Shown here: positions 1 to 5,983 of the stretch, one piece after another
Position numbering within the stretch: the first letter of the stretch is position 1
How the letters are laid out: each line of letters begins with the position of its first letter
Assembly (NCBI GenBank): GCA_910580235.1
Contig: CAJTVU010000007.1
Span: forward strand, 54,254 to 118,253
Direction: 5' to 3'
Source: an uncultured Dorea sp.
GTDB taxonomy: Bacteria > Bacillota > Clostridia > Lachnospirales > Lachnospiraceae
Length of the DNA stretch: 64,000 nt
Notes under the pieces: model-generated
Told to the model about the DNA's origin: nothing
What the model saw: the letters and a program-made list of their open reading frames with translations, nothing else
Databases searched by the model: none
Position numbers and translations under genes: made by a program

Positions 1-67
1 CTTGTATCGGCCTCTTCGCCGTCTCTGGGACAGCGCGTCCTAGATTGTAATAATAGAGGTTGTCCAT
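1..67 (-). CDS. Partial phage recombination-type protein (N-terminus only)
   Basis: Reading leftward from an ATG at 67-65 gives 22 residues beginning MDNLYYYNLGRAVPETAKRP before the window edge. The ATG overlaps the TGA of the upstream DUF1351 gene (TGATG), a translational-coupling arrangement. From memory, this N-terminal pattern resembles phage DUF1071/Sak-like single-strand annealing proteins, which often sit beside DUF1351 genes. With only 22 residues the family call is tentative; the existence of a coupled downstream gene is better supported than its identity. Confidence 0.4.
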   Translation of the reverse strand, partial: MDNLYYYNLGRAVPETAKRPIQ

Positions 68-1032
68 CAGCGCGCCTCCCACTCGATCCCGACGCTATCC
101 ATGTAAATCTCCAGCTTCTCTTTCGCATCCGGGGAGAGATATATGCCATACTCGTAAAGCTCTACAGCAGCATCCATGTCAGGGATCATGCTGGCGATCG
201 CTTCCTGCACTGCCTCCTCTCTTTCCTTCTCGATCGCGGCTGCTCTCTCTTCTTCTGCCCTTCGCAGCGCTTCTTGTCTCTCCTGCTCTGCTCGCTGCTC
301 CTCTAATATCCGCTCCCGCTCTTCCCGGCGGGCGCGCTCTATCTCTGCCTGCCTCTCCCTCTCAAGCCTTCGGGCATTCTCTTCTTCCTGCCTTCTCAAG
401 ATCTCTGCCTTCTGCTTCTCGTAATCGCTCATGAGCTTCATCGCTGCGGCAAGGCTCCTATCCGCCATGTACAGGCTTAAGGCACGCCCCTCAGCCTCAG
501 ACCCCATAGAGCGGATCGCCAAGATATCCGTCCTCGTCCTCTGCACATGCCCTTCCAACTCTTGCCGGACGCTCTTTATCGTAGTGGTCGCATTCGTCCA
601 CTTATCGCTATAGATGCACTCCAGCGGGATATAGTCCTGAAGCTCTTCCGGGACGATCTCCTCATAGATCTCGCATATCGCCGCCTTGCGCTCCTTTACC
701 CTCCTGTCCTCGATCTCCTTCACCTGGCTGTCTATGGACGTGATCGTTCCATCTATGATGGCGATCAGGCTCTTTACTTCTGCCTCGAACGCTCTATATG
801 GCATCATATGCACATTCATCACTTCTATCTTGCGCTCATTCACCCGCTTCTTGAACCTCCGAAGATCCGCCAGGTCTTTTTTTGCTTCCTTCTTATCATC
901 TTCCGTAAAGGCCTGCTGGCTATATTTCTGGATGTATTCGTCGGCTTTGGCGGCCAATTGCTCCTTCAGCCCTTCACAGTTAAAGGCTATCGCTCCCTGC
1001 TGTTGTTCCACTTTAAACTGCAAATCGCTCAT
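67..1032 (-). CDS. DUF1351-family phage protein
   Basis: This 321-residue protein has an N-terminal half rich in alpha-helical charged sequence (for example KKEAKKDLADLRRFKKRVNE near residues 46-65) and a very long Arg/Glu-rich coiled coil at about 205-275. Composition, length and position match DUF1351, a family found in phage early regions next to single-strand annealing recombinases; no enzymatic motif is visible. The start ATG at 1032 overlaps the preceding zinc-ribbon ORF by about 20 bases, and its stop overlaps the start of the next gene, so it lies inside a tightly packed leftward operon. A role in phage recombination or replication is inferred only from that neighbourhood. Confidence 0.65.
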   Translation of the reverse strand: MSDLQFKVEQQQGAIAFNCEGLKEQLAAKADEYIQKYSQQAFTEDDKKEAKKDLADLRRFKKRVNERKIEVMNVHMMPYRAFEAEVKSLIAIIDGTITSIDSQVKEIEDRRVKERKAAICEIYEEIVPEELQDYIPLECIYSDKWTNATTTIKSVRQELEGHVQRTRTDILAIRSMGSEAEGRALSLYMADRSLAAAMKLMSDYEKQKAEILRRQEEENARRLERERQAEIERARREERERILEEQRAEQERQEALRRAEEERAAAIEKEREEAVQEAIASMIPDMDAAVELYEYGIYLSPDAKEKLEIYMDSVGIEWEAR

Positions 1033-1183
1033 CCCTCTCGTCCTCCACCCCTTCTATATATCCTATGATATTCCTGTAATTCCTTTTGCTTATGCCCCGC
1101 CTTATCGCCCGCTCCGCTTCGCACTCGCAATGCTCCCCCGGATCCAGGTTGGCCCCACAATATGGGCATTCGTTATAGTACAT
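1013..1183 (-). CDS. Small zinc-ribbon phage protein
   Basis: A 56-residue protein starting MYYNECPYCGANLDPGEHCEC. The CPYC...CEC spacing forms a short zinc ribbon. The ATG at 1183 is chosen because an AGGAGGGAG ribosome binding site lies just upstream; a longer ORF from 1201 would place that site inside the coding region. It overlaps the DUF1351 start by 20 bases. A similar zinc-ribbon ORF (CPNCGCNLDPGEKCDC) is found in the remnant at 49531-49707, showing that this is a recurrent small phage gene in the genome. Function unknown. Confidence 0.6.
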   Translation of the reverse strand: MYYNECPYCGANLDPGEHCECEAERAIRRGISKRNYRNIIGYIEGVEDERDERFAV

Positions 1184-1247
1184 CGTTCTCCCTCCTTGCA
1201 ATGCGGTAAGTGTAGCCCTTTTTATCTACCTTTACCGCTCTTATCTT

Positions 1248-1502
1248 TTAGACAACATCTTCGTAGCATTGTAAGCATTTCGCGCACATCGGCCCTTCAG
1301 ACGTATATGTCACATCGTCTTCCCATAATGGCGTATCGCATTCGGCGCAAAAAGCGACCGGATCCGGCTCTTCTGGCTGAGCCGTCTTCCAATCATCATA
1401 GCCCGGTATTAGTTCCACTTGCCTTCTCCTCCCTTCTCTGTTATAATCTAACTGTCTGATTACCTGAGCGCCTGGAGGTTGCCGCCTCCTATGGGCGCTC
1501 AT
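1248..1502 (-). CDS. Small two-CXXC phage protein
   Basis: An 84-residue ORF with a basic N-terminus and a C-terminal zinc-binding pair (CAEC near residue 52 and CAKC near residue 73, with a further Cys three residues later). Its ATG overlaps the stop of the upstream ORF by ATGA, which supports both as real coupled genes. No family is recognised. It belongs to the run of tiny metal-binding ORFs typical of phage early operons in Clostridia. Confidence 0.55.
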   Translation of the reverse strand: MSAHRRRQPPGAQVIRQLDYNREGRRRQVELIPGYDDWKTAQPEEPDPVAFCAECDTPLWEDDVTYTSEGPMCAKCLQCYEDVV

Positions 1503-1726
1503 CTCTTTATCTCCCTAACCACTTCAAGGATCATCTCTGAGCCTGTGCGGCCATCTACGTCTACAGCCCTGATCACCCCGCTCGCATACATCGCATAGAC
1601 CATGCCTCTGCCTGCTGAGTACTCCAGGGACACTACATCATAGAGATCGCTCGTCATACGCAGAGCCTCTACCAGCTTGTCCAGCATCTTCTGCACCTGC
1701 TGCTTGTCCTCTCCCACTTGCTCCAC
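1499..1726 (-). CDS. Hypothetical small phage protein
   Basis: A 75-residue soluble protein (MEQVGEDKQQVQKMLDKLVE...) with an amphipathic N-terminal helix and a beta-rich C-terminus (YDVVSLEYSAGRGMVYAMYA). It is not recognised. Translational coupling with the downstream ORF through an ATGA overlap and its place in the leftward operon are the main evidence that it is expressed. Confidence 0.5.
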   Translation of the reverse strand: MEQVGEDKQQVQKMLDKLVEALRMTSDLYDVVSLEYSAGRGMVYAMYASGVIRAVDVDGRTGSEMILEVVREIKR

Positions 1727-1745
1727 CTCCCTTCTTCCTGCATCG

Positions 1746-1922
1746 CTAATAGGTTATGCAGATGCTCTTGCATCCCCAATATCTCGCTTGCCTTACTGCT
1801 AAGGATAGCGGGCTGTCTTCGGATCCAGAGATCCATTCCCCGCAGCAGCCTAAGTGGCTCCCGTCCTTATCGTAGTACTCGATAGCCCAATCCAACCCTT
1901 TCTTAAAGATTTTCGCTGCCAT
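1746..1922 (-). CDS. Hypothetical small phage protein
   Basis: A 58-residue protein starting MAAKIFKKGLDWAIEYYDKD. The start at 1922 follows a GGAAGGAAG ribosome binding site; the longer reading from 1964 overlaps the upstream gene and lacks a clear site. A central GCCGEW motif and a C-terminal GCKSIC add three cysteines without an obvious metal-binding spacing. Function unknown. Confidence 0.5.
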   Translation of the reverse strand: MAAKIFKKGLDWAIEYYDKDGSHLGCCGEWISGSEDSPLSLAVRQARYWGCKSICITY

Positions 1923-1956
1923 ATCTTCCTTCCTTTCTCCCACCCATACCATCTTC

Positions 1957-2235
1957 TTATACAAAAACGTTCTTCATGGCTGTCTTTTCAAAGTAAGAGC
2001 AGGATTCGTCTTCGCGTACCCGCCTTTTAATTCTTGCCCCGGCCTTGCAGTGCCCGCAGTAAAGTGGATGGTACATATTGCCTGTCCTGCTGTAATGCTG
2101 CACAAAGTTCTTGCAATCACGGCAGCGATACGGTTTATCACCGCTGTCCTCCCCTAGCTTGTCTTCTAGCAGCTTTACTCTTGCCTTTAGCGCCTCGTTC
2201 TCATGCTCCATGTCGCAGACTTCCTGGTATAGCAT
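1957..2235 (-). CDS. Coiled-coil / zinc-binding phage protein, first gene of leftward operon
   Basis: A 92-residue protein with an N-terminal coiled coil (about residues 8-30, EHENEALKARVKLLEDKLGE) followed by a probable zinc domain using CRDC and CGHC. A strong AGGAGGAAAG site precedes the ATG. The gene faces an AT-rich region with two inverted repeats shared with the rightward gene at 2352, so the operon is probably controlled from that divergent promoter region. Product function unknown. Confidence 0.55.
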   Translation of the reverse strand: MLYQEVCDMEHENEALKARVKLLEDKLGEDSGDKPYRCRDCKNFVQHYSRTGNMYHPLYCGHCKAGARIKRRVREDESCSYFEKTAMKNVFV

Positions 2236-2262
2236 TGTCTTTCCTCCTTTTAGTTATTTTTT

Positions 2263-2333
2263 GTTACTATATTGTTATTATAGTAACACTAGATATTTTT
2301 GTCAATGTATTTTAGTATTATATCATTACTAAA
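2263..2333. promoter_or_regulatory. Two operator-like inverted repeats in a divergent promoter region
   Basis: GTTACTATA (2263-2271) pairs with TATAGTAAC (2279-2287), a perfect 9-bp inverted repeat. TTTAGTA (2311-2317) pairs with TACTAAA (2327-2333). Both contain the same TAGTA/TACTA half-site and lie between divergent genes at 2235 (-) and 2352 (+). Further TTTAGTA and TACTAA words occur near 4309-4345, ahead of the small ORF at 4399. This suggests one regulator acting at more than one promoter; the ribbon-helix-helix proteins encoded next door are candidates. Confidence 0.5.
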
Positions 2334-2351
2334 TTAGTGGAGGTTATTGTT

Positions 2352-2555
2352 ATGCCGAAAGTTGCAACCCAAATCCGTTTAGATGAAGTTACCCATGCCA
2401 AACTTAAATGCATTGCCGAAAAAGAACTCCGCTCTCTTAATGCTGAAATGGAGTATCTTATTCTAAAAGGCATTGAAGCTTATGAAGAACAATATGGGCT
2501 CATCGATGCTCACTCTCTATTGGAATTGGAAAAAATTGATGAGATGCTTCCCTGA
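2352..2555 (+). CDS. Ribbon-helix-helix (Arc/MetJ-like) DNA-binding protein
   Basis: A 67-residue protein starting MPKVATQIRLDEVTHAKLKC. A short beta strand (ATQIRL) followed by two helices is the Arc-type ribbon-helix-helix layout. ATG 2352 is preferred because GTGGAGG at 2337-2343 is its ribosome binding site. It overlaps the convergent RHH gene at 2500-2688 by 56 bases. Likely role: small repressor or antitoxin-like regulator of the divergent early operon; no toxin partner is visible. Confidence 0.6.
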   Translation: MPKVATQIRLDEVTHAKLKCIAEKELRSLNAEMEYLILKGIEAYEEQYGLIDAHSLLELEKIDEMLP

Positions 2556-2688
2556 CCTTCATTCCCATCCACGCCAATTCAATCAGATGTGAGTTAAACG
2601 ACACTCCTAGCTCGTCCGCCTCTTTTTTAATTTTTTTATGCATTTCTTCTGACATTCTTACTTGTGTACAAAAAACTGCTTGTCTCAT
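2500..2688 (-). CDS. Ribbon-helix-helix DNA-binding protein
   Basis: A 62-residue protein (MRQAVFCTQVRMSEEMHKKI...) with the strand CTQVRMS and two following helices, again an Arc-type fold. It is transcribed leftward and convergent with the other RHH gene, overlapping its 3' end. Upstream of its start lies the 48-bp duplicated 5' fragment of the XRE gene at 3058-3279, which suggests this locus was rearranged by duplication. Function inferred as a phage switch regulator. Confidence 0.55.
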   Translation of the reverse strand: MRQAVFCTQVRMSEEMHKKIKKEADELGVSFNSHLIELAWMGMKVREASHQFFPIPIESEHR

Positions 2689-2704
2689 ATTTCGTCACCC
2701 CTTT

Positions 2705-2752
2705 CTGTGTCATGCCCGCGTTCTGGCGGGCTTCTTTTAGGTTCCTACGCAT
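2705..2752. repeat. 48-bp direct repeat, copy 1 (truncated XRE 5' end)
   Basis: Positions 2705-2752 are identical to 3232-3279. The second copy is the first 16 codons of the leftward XRE gene (MRRNLKEARQNAGMTQ). Here the same codons follow a GGAGG ribosome binding site but run on into unrelated sequence (KGVTKYETSS...), so this copy is a broken gene start. Confidence 0.85.
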
Positions 2753-2796
2753 AATATATACCTCCTAAATTTCTCTTTCTTCCCTCCTTTTATGTA

Positions 2797-2862
2797 TGCT
2801 CGTTTTGAACGCGCTCATATTGAGCGTTTATTATATTGATATAATAGCGTACAATTTGAGCA
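2797..2862. promoter_or_regulatory. Three operator sites over the promoter of the XRE gene
   Basis: Three related sites are visible: TGCTCGTTTTGAACGC (2797-2812), the perfect palindrome CGCTCATATTGAGCG (2812-2826) and GCGTACAATTTGAGCA (2847-2862). A TATAAT -10 box (2840-2845) sits between the second and third sites. Phage-repressor operators typically come in such sets overlapping the promoter, so the rightward XRE protein at 2892 probably autoregulates here. Confidence 0.6.
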
Positions 2863-2891
2863 TAGTCAAGTATTTTTTATAGGAGGTTATC

Positions 2892-3128
2892 ATGTTTGGA
2901 AAACGTTTGCGTGCTATGCGTATGAAACGCAACTTCACTCAACCACAATTAGCCGGCTTAATTGATGTAGCCCTGCGAACATATCAAGGATATGAAGGTG
3001 GTACACGCTCTCCTTCTTTCGACACTCTTGTAAGGCTTGCCGATATTTTAGATGTTTCTATCGACTATCTTTTCGGACGTGACGATTGGTTGAAATCTCA
3101 CGCAATATCCGTTGATGAATACCAGTAA
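2892..3128 (+). CDS. XRE-family helix-turn-helix repressor
   Basis: A 78-residue Cro/CI-type protein: FGKRLRAMRMKRNFTQPQLA is helix 1 to the start of the helix-turn-helix, followed by GLIDVALRTYQGYEGGTRSP and the typical SFDTLVRLADILDVSIDYLF C-terminal helices. It follows an AGGAGG site and the triple operator at 2797-2862. It overlaps the convergent XRE gene at 3058-3279 by 71 bases. It probably acts as a Cro-like or Cro-opposing regulator in the lysis/lysogeny switch. Confidence 0.75.
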   Translation: MFGKRLRAMRMKRNFTQPQLAGLIDVALRTYQGYEGGTRSPSFDTLVRLADILDVSIDYLFGRDDWLKSHAISVDEYQ

Positions 3129-3279
3129 TATCTTCCAAGGTGTCCCAAATAGTAAAGTCTCCCGTCTTGTCTCCCGCTTCTATGCTTTGATAATATCGTA
3201 TACAAATCCCCAGCCTGTCGGCCATCTGCTGCTGTGTCATGCCCGCGTTCTGGCGGGCTTCTTTTAGGTTCCTACGCAT
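3058..3279 (-). CDS. XRE-family helix-turn-helix protein
   Basis: A 73-residue protein with MTQQQMADRLGICIRYYQSI as the helix-turn-helix core (about residues 14-33). Its first 16 codons are duplicated at 2705-2752. It is convergent with and overlaps the rightward XRE gene. Small enough to be a Cro-type regulator. The final third (ITGIHQRILREISTNRHVRK) shares DNA with the opposing gene's 3' end. Confidence 0.65.
   Translation of the reverse strand: MRRNLKEARQNAGMTQQQMADRLGICIRYYQSIEAGDKTGDFTIWDTLEDITGIHQRILREISTNRHVRKDSR
3232..3279. repeat. 48-bp direct repeat, copy 2 (intact XRE 5' end)
   Basis: Identical to 2705-2752; it encodes the first 16 residues of the XRE gene ending at 3058. The 527-bp spacing between copies encloses the RHH gene start region and the rightward XRE gene. 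Confidence 0.85.
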
Positions 3280-3293
3280 GGCTTATCCCCCTC

Positions 3294-3443
3294 TCACATG
3301 TACTCACACACCAGCCAGCCATAGAGCATGAGGCCTCCCACGACACACACTGCCAAGAATACGGCTATGCGTATGATCCATTTCAGGGCAGCCTCCTCCA
3401 GCCTCCTCATGGCCTTCCTTGTCCTGATCTTCTTCATCTTCAT
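3294..3443 (-). CDS. Small single-pass membrane protein
   Basis: A 49-residue ORF (MKMKKIRTRKAMRRLEEAAL then a hydrophobic segment around IAVFLAVCVVGGLMLYGWLV) ending YM. The basic N-terminus and one transmembrane helix predict a cytoplasm-in topology. A GGCAGGTG site precedes the ATG at 3443. Not recognised; small membrane proteins of this size are common in phage early regions. Confidence 0.45.
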   Translation of the reverse strand: MKMKKIRTRKAMRRLEEAALKWIIRIAVFLAVCVVGGLMLYGWLVCEYM

Positions 3444-3475
3444 CACCTGCCTCGTCGGGTTACTTTAACCCTCTA

Positions 3476-3739
3476 TCACTTCACTCCTTCTGTTTCGAAT
3501 ACCCTAAGCGGCCGCTTTTCTTCTAATGCTTGAGATATCTCCTCCAGCGAGACACCAAACTGCTCAGACAACTTTTTAGGACTTATTTCGTATGTGCAAT
3601 TGCCACTTTTCCTTTTTGGAGGAATAACGCTTCCGATGTTCCAATATCCTTCTCTTATCCTTTCGGCCACTCTACGTGATCCACACCCAAGAAGCATCGC
3701 CGCCTGGCTAGCATTTAAGGTCGCATACACGTTAATCAC
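3476..3739 (-). CDS. Excisionase-like / DNA-binding phage protein
   Basis: An 87-residue protein beginning MINVYATLNASQAAMLLGCG. The LNASQAAMLLGCGSRRVAER stretch looks like a winged helix-turn-helix of the MerR/excisionase type, followed by a wing (NCTYEISPKKLSEQFGVSLE). Within an integrative element such proteins serve as excisionases or transcription regulators. The gene is distant from the integrase (about 4 kb), so a role in recombination directionality is only a guess. Confidence 0.5.
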   Translation of the reverse strand: MINVYATLNASQAAMLLGCGSRRVAERIREGYWNIGSVIPPKRKSGNCTYEISPKKLSEQFGVSLEEISQALEEKRPLRVFETEGVK

Positions 3740-3748
3740 CTCCCTTCC

Positions 3749-3898
3749 CTACTTATCCTCCCAGACCCTGTACTCCCCTTTCTCGCTTGCCCTTAGTGCT
3801 CTAGCGATCCTCTCAGCCCATATCTTTATGCCTGCCTCCGCGACCGTGAACCATATCTCTGGCTCACAAGTGCTCCTCCTCTGGATCTCGTACCTCAT
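3749..3898 (-). CDS. Hypothetical 49-residue phage protein
   Basis: ORF starting MRYEIQRRSTCEPEIWFTVA and ending REDK-like (YRVWEDK), preceded by a GGGAGGGAG site. A charged, mixed alpha/beta protein with no recognised family. It sits nine bases upstream of the excisionase-like gene start, consistent with a shared transcript. Confidence 0.45.
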   Translation of the reverse strand: MRYEIQRRSTCEPEIWFTVAEAGIKIWAERIARALRASEKGEYRVWEDK

Positions 3899-3920
3899 GG
3901 CTCCCTCCCTGTCTTCTTAC

Positions 3921-4202
3921 CTACGAAGATTCTTTTCCAATACCTAACGGGGCAGTAGCCTCAAGCCTTTTATCGCAGGTAAGCATGAGATTGTATCTCC
4001 CTTCATTAAATTGAAGGAGAAATTCGGTCACGTTGCTTACCTGCATCTCGTTTATCAGCATCACCCCTCCCACTACGTCAAGGAAGAAGGAGGTTAGCTC
4101 GGTCGATTCCCCGTCCCTATTCCTTACCCTGACCGGGAAACCACACTGACGGCAAAACCTATCATCCGTTCCTGTTATACTTCCACATCTTGGGCATTCC
4201 AA
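3921..4202 (-). CDS. Zinc-ribbon protein of phage switch region
   Basis: A 93-residue protein starting MECPRCGSITGTDDRFCRQC, a classic double-CXXC zinc ribbon (residues 3-20), followed by a beta-rich region that may be a small membrane-proximal or binding domain. Function unknown. It is the first gene of the leftward group 3294-4202 and faces the promoter of the moron-like ORF at 4399. Confidence 0.55.
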   Translation of the reverse strand: MECPRCGSITGTDDRFCRQCGFPVRVRNRDGESTELTSFFLDVVGGVMLINEMQVSNVTEFLLQFNEGRYNLMLTCDKRLEATAPLGIGKESS

Positions 4203-4322
4203 AACTTACATCACCTCCCTTATCCTGCTTCCGTCTTGGTTTCTGTTTCTCGCAAAAACATAAAATTTCACAATATATAGCAGAGAACATTTGTTTCTTA
4301 TACTTTATTTAGTATTTTTATA

Positions 4323-4351
4323 TTGACATACTAATATTTTAGTAGTATCAT
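4323..4351 (+). promoter_or_regulatory. Strong sigma-A promoter for the 42-residue ORF
   Basis: TTGACA (4323-4328), a 17-base spacer and TATCAT (4346-4351). The surrounding sequence contains TTTAGTA and TACTAA words like those in the operators at 2263-2333, so this promoter may share their regulator. Confidence 0.7.
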
Positions 4352-4398
4352 TCCATTAGAACAATTGTTTGAATCTTTAATAGAAAGGTGGTGACTTG

Positions 4399-4527
4399 AT
4401 GGCACGTCGTATTACAATACGCTCTACAGCCAGGCCTTCCAGTAATGGTAAAAGCGTTCATGTCCGTACATCTATTAGTAATGGGCACAGTACTCGTACT
4501 ACCAGTAAAACAATTCGAGTAAAATAA
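4399..4527 (+). CDS. Basic Ser/Thr/Arg-rich 42-residue protein (moron-like)
   Basis: ORF of 42 residues (MARRITIRSTARPSSNGKSV... ending KTIRVK) that is almost entirely Ser, Thr, Arg, Lys and Asn. It has its own promoter (4323-4351), an AAAGGTGGTG ribosome binding site and its own terminator (4538-4570), all on the strand opposite to the flanking leftward genes. An independent transcription unit of this kind is the hallmark of a phage moron gene expressed in the lysogen. No family is recognised; its basic, low-complexity nature suggests nucleic-acid or acidic-surface binding. Confidence 0.6.
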   Translation: MARRITIRSTARPSSNGKSVHVRTSISNGHSTRTTSKTIRVK

Positions 4528-4537
4528 TTAGTGAGGG

Positions 4538-4570
4538 GCTATTCTATTTCGCGGATAGGATAGCCTTTTT
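4538..4570 (+). terminator. Rho-independent terminator
   Basis: GGCTATTCTAT pairs with ATAGGATAGCC (one G-T) around a TTCGCGG loop, followed by TTTTT. It ends the 42-residue ORF transcript. Confidence 0.85.
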
Positions 4571-4588
4571 ACCTCCCTTCTCTCTTCT

Positions 4589-4810
4589 CTACAAGACAAT
4601 CGTATAGATGTCTCCAGATTCAACACTTAGTGCTTTTGCTAACTTTGGAATGTCGCAAGCCTTAATTAATTTCCTGCCGTTAAGCATATCGCTAAACTCT
4701 TGCGGACTATATCCAGCCTTCTTTGCTACATATGCTTTCTTTAGCCCTCTATCCTTTATTATCCTGGATATATTTTCAGCCGCTGGAGCATTGCATTCTG
4801 CAATCTGCAT
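4589..4810 (-). CDS. XRE-family helix-turn-helix protein
   Basis: A 73-residue DNA-binding protein with GLKKAYVAKKAGYSPQEFSD as the helix-turn-helix (about residues 24-43) and the C-terminal helices KACDIPKLAKALSVESGDIY. Transcribed leftward together with the similar gene at 4883-5104. Probably one of the stacked regulators of the phage switch; target not known. Confidence 0.65.
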   Translation of the reverse strand: MQIAECNAPAAENISRIIKDRGLKKAYVAKKAGYSPQEFSDMLNGRKLIKACDIPKLAKALSVESGDIYTIVL

Positions 4811-4882
4811 TCTCCCCCTCCCTTCGCGCTTCTGAGCCTTCTGCCACTATGTCGATTTCCTTAATCTCGTTCTCTCCTATTT

Positions 4883-5104
4883 TCAATTTTCCACCCCCTG
4901 ATGCTGTTCTGCGAAATCCATTGGGTCTACTCCCAGAAATCCGCATACTCTTACTAACTCCTGCCCCTTTATTTCCCGATGTCTCGATTTGCTCATAAGG
5001 CTATCGTATAAAGCCGCATATGGAATATTCGTAAGGCGTGCCATTTTAGAAAGGCTTATCCCTCTGCTTTTAATAATTTCAGACAGCCATTTTTCAAGCG
5101 TCAA
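4883..5104 (-). CDS. XRE-like helix-turn-helix protein
   Basis: A 73-residue protein, MTLEKWLSEIIKSRGISLSK, then MARLTNIPYAALYDSLMSKS, typical of a lambda-repressor-like fold. The C-terminus (LVRVCGFLGVDPMDFAEQHQ) matches the end of that fold. The 72-base gap to the next leftward gene contains only a short unproven TTG-initiated frame. Role: phage regulator by inference. Confidence 0.6.
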   Translation of the reverse strand: MTLEKWLSEIIKSRGISLSKMARLTNIPYAALYDSLMSKSRHREIKGQELVRVCGFLGVDPMDFAEQHQGVEN

Positions 5105-5200
5105 TAAATCACCACCTTTTTACTACGCAAAAATAATTACATGATATAGAAAAACATTTTCGAAAACATACTACATATTGTGTTTTTCTTAATATTTTTA

Positions 5201-5229
5201 TTGACTTTCTAAATACCGCATTGTAAAAT
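5201..5229 (+). promoter_or_regulatory. Sigma-A promoter for the YjzC-like gene
   Basis: TTGACT (5201-5206), 17-base spacer, TAAAAT (5224-5229). It drives a single small gene that ends in its own terminator. Confidence 0.65.
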
Positions 5230-5276
5230 ACAAATGGAACTGATAACCATGCAATTTAATAGAGAGGAATCATAAT

Positions 5277-5444
5277 ATGGACAAAAATTTACACAAACCC
5301 GGTGAGGATAATCAGCCAAAAGGCGAATACCTGGAAGTTGGCCCTCGTGGCGGTGCTGTCCGCAATCCTCGCCAAGTTACCATTGATCCCGGCGACAGGC
5401 TCCCACCTACCCAAGAGGAAGGACACCGCTGGAAAAAGATTTAA
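5277..5444 (+). CDS. YjzC-family small protein
   Basis: A 55-residue protein starting MDKNLHKPGEDNQPKGEYLE with the GPRGG, NPRQVTIDPGDRLPPTQ and C-terminal HRWKK pattern that I recall from the Bacillus YjzC family, whose function is unknown. An AGAGAGGAAT site precedes the ATG. Like the ORF at 4399 it has a private promoter (5201-5229) and terminator (5450-5478) and runs against the flanking genes, so it is a second moron-like unit. YjzC-like proteins are usually chromosomal, making its place inside a phage region notable. Confidence 0.65.
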   Translation: MDKNLHKPGEDNQPKGEYLEVGPRGGAVRNPRQVTIDPGDRLPPTQEEGHRWKKI

Positions 5445-5449
5445 TTTCT

Positions 5450-5478
5450 AAAAGTCACTGTTACCAGCAGTGGCTTTT
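5450..5478 (+). terminator. Rho-independent terminator
   Basis: AAAAGTCACTG pairs with CAGTGGCTTTT around TTACCAG. The A/T-flanked stem would work in both directions. Confidence 0.75.
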
Positions 5479-5610
5479 ATATTTCAATCCTTTTCCTGCT
5501 GAAACAATAGCAGTTTTCGAAAAGGTTTAACTGCAACCATGATTCAGCATATCGCTTGCCATTTTCTGTATATTTTGTCAGATAATGTTTTACCACCTAC
5601 CTCACCTCCC

Positions 5611-5829
5611 TTATACTGAAATCCCGCTTGGTTCTCTGGGACGTAAAAACTTATCCGTATTTACTCCCAACGCCCAACACACCATTTCATATTCCGGAAA
5701 TGTGAACCTCCGATTCCCATTCAAGGCAAGATTGAGTTTCGGAAGTTCTATCCCTGTCTTTTTGCTAACGAATGTTTGAGATATTCCGTTTTCTTCCAGA
5801 TATGCTTTAATCTTCAAACCAACTTCCAA
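5611..5829 (-). CDS. XRE-family helix-turn-helix protein, Cro-like partner of the repressor
   Basis: A 72-residue protein (MEVGLKIKAYLEENGISQTF) with ISQTFVSKKTGIELPKLNLA as the helix-turn-helix and a typical EMVCWALGVNTDKFL end. It is divergent from the CI-type repressor at 5984, with the operator cluster 5845-5946 between them, exactly the cI/cro geometry. It is therefore the best Cro candidate in the element and the probable start of the leftward lytic transcription. Confidence 0.7.
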   Translation of the reverse strand: MEVGLKIKAYLEENGISQTFVSKKTGIELPKLNLALNGNRRFTFPEYEMVCWALGVNTDKFLRPREPSGISV

Positions 5830-5844
5830 ATCTTATCACCTCCA

Positions 5845-5946
5845 TTTCGATTCATTCGAATTTATATTTATAATACACCGGTATTTTCGAAATGTCAATA
5901 TAAATTTTCGATAGTTTCGAATATTTTCATTTACAAAATCGAAATA
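5845..5946. promoter_or_regulatory. Multiple TTCGA operator half-sites between cro-like and cI-like genes
   Basis: The word TTCGA or its complement recurs at 5846-5850, 5855-5860 (TTCGAA), 5886-5892 (TTCGAAA), around 5907-5911 and 5916-5921 (TTTCGATAGTTTCGAA) and 5938-5943 (ATCGAAA). These fill the 154-base gap between the two divergent regulators. The pattern fits operators bound by the S24-type repressor. Confidence 0.65.
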
Positions 5947-5983
5947 TTGTGTTATGATTCAAAATGAAAGGTGGTGAAATATT

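Noticed and set aside
4811..4882. TTG-initiated micro-ORF between two XRE genes (KIGENEIKEIDIVAEGSEAR)
   Set aside because: Start and ribosome site are ambiguous and it overlaps the next gene start; not enough support.
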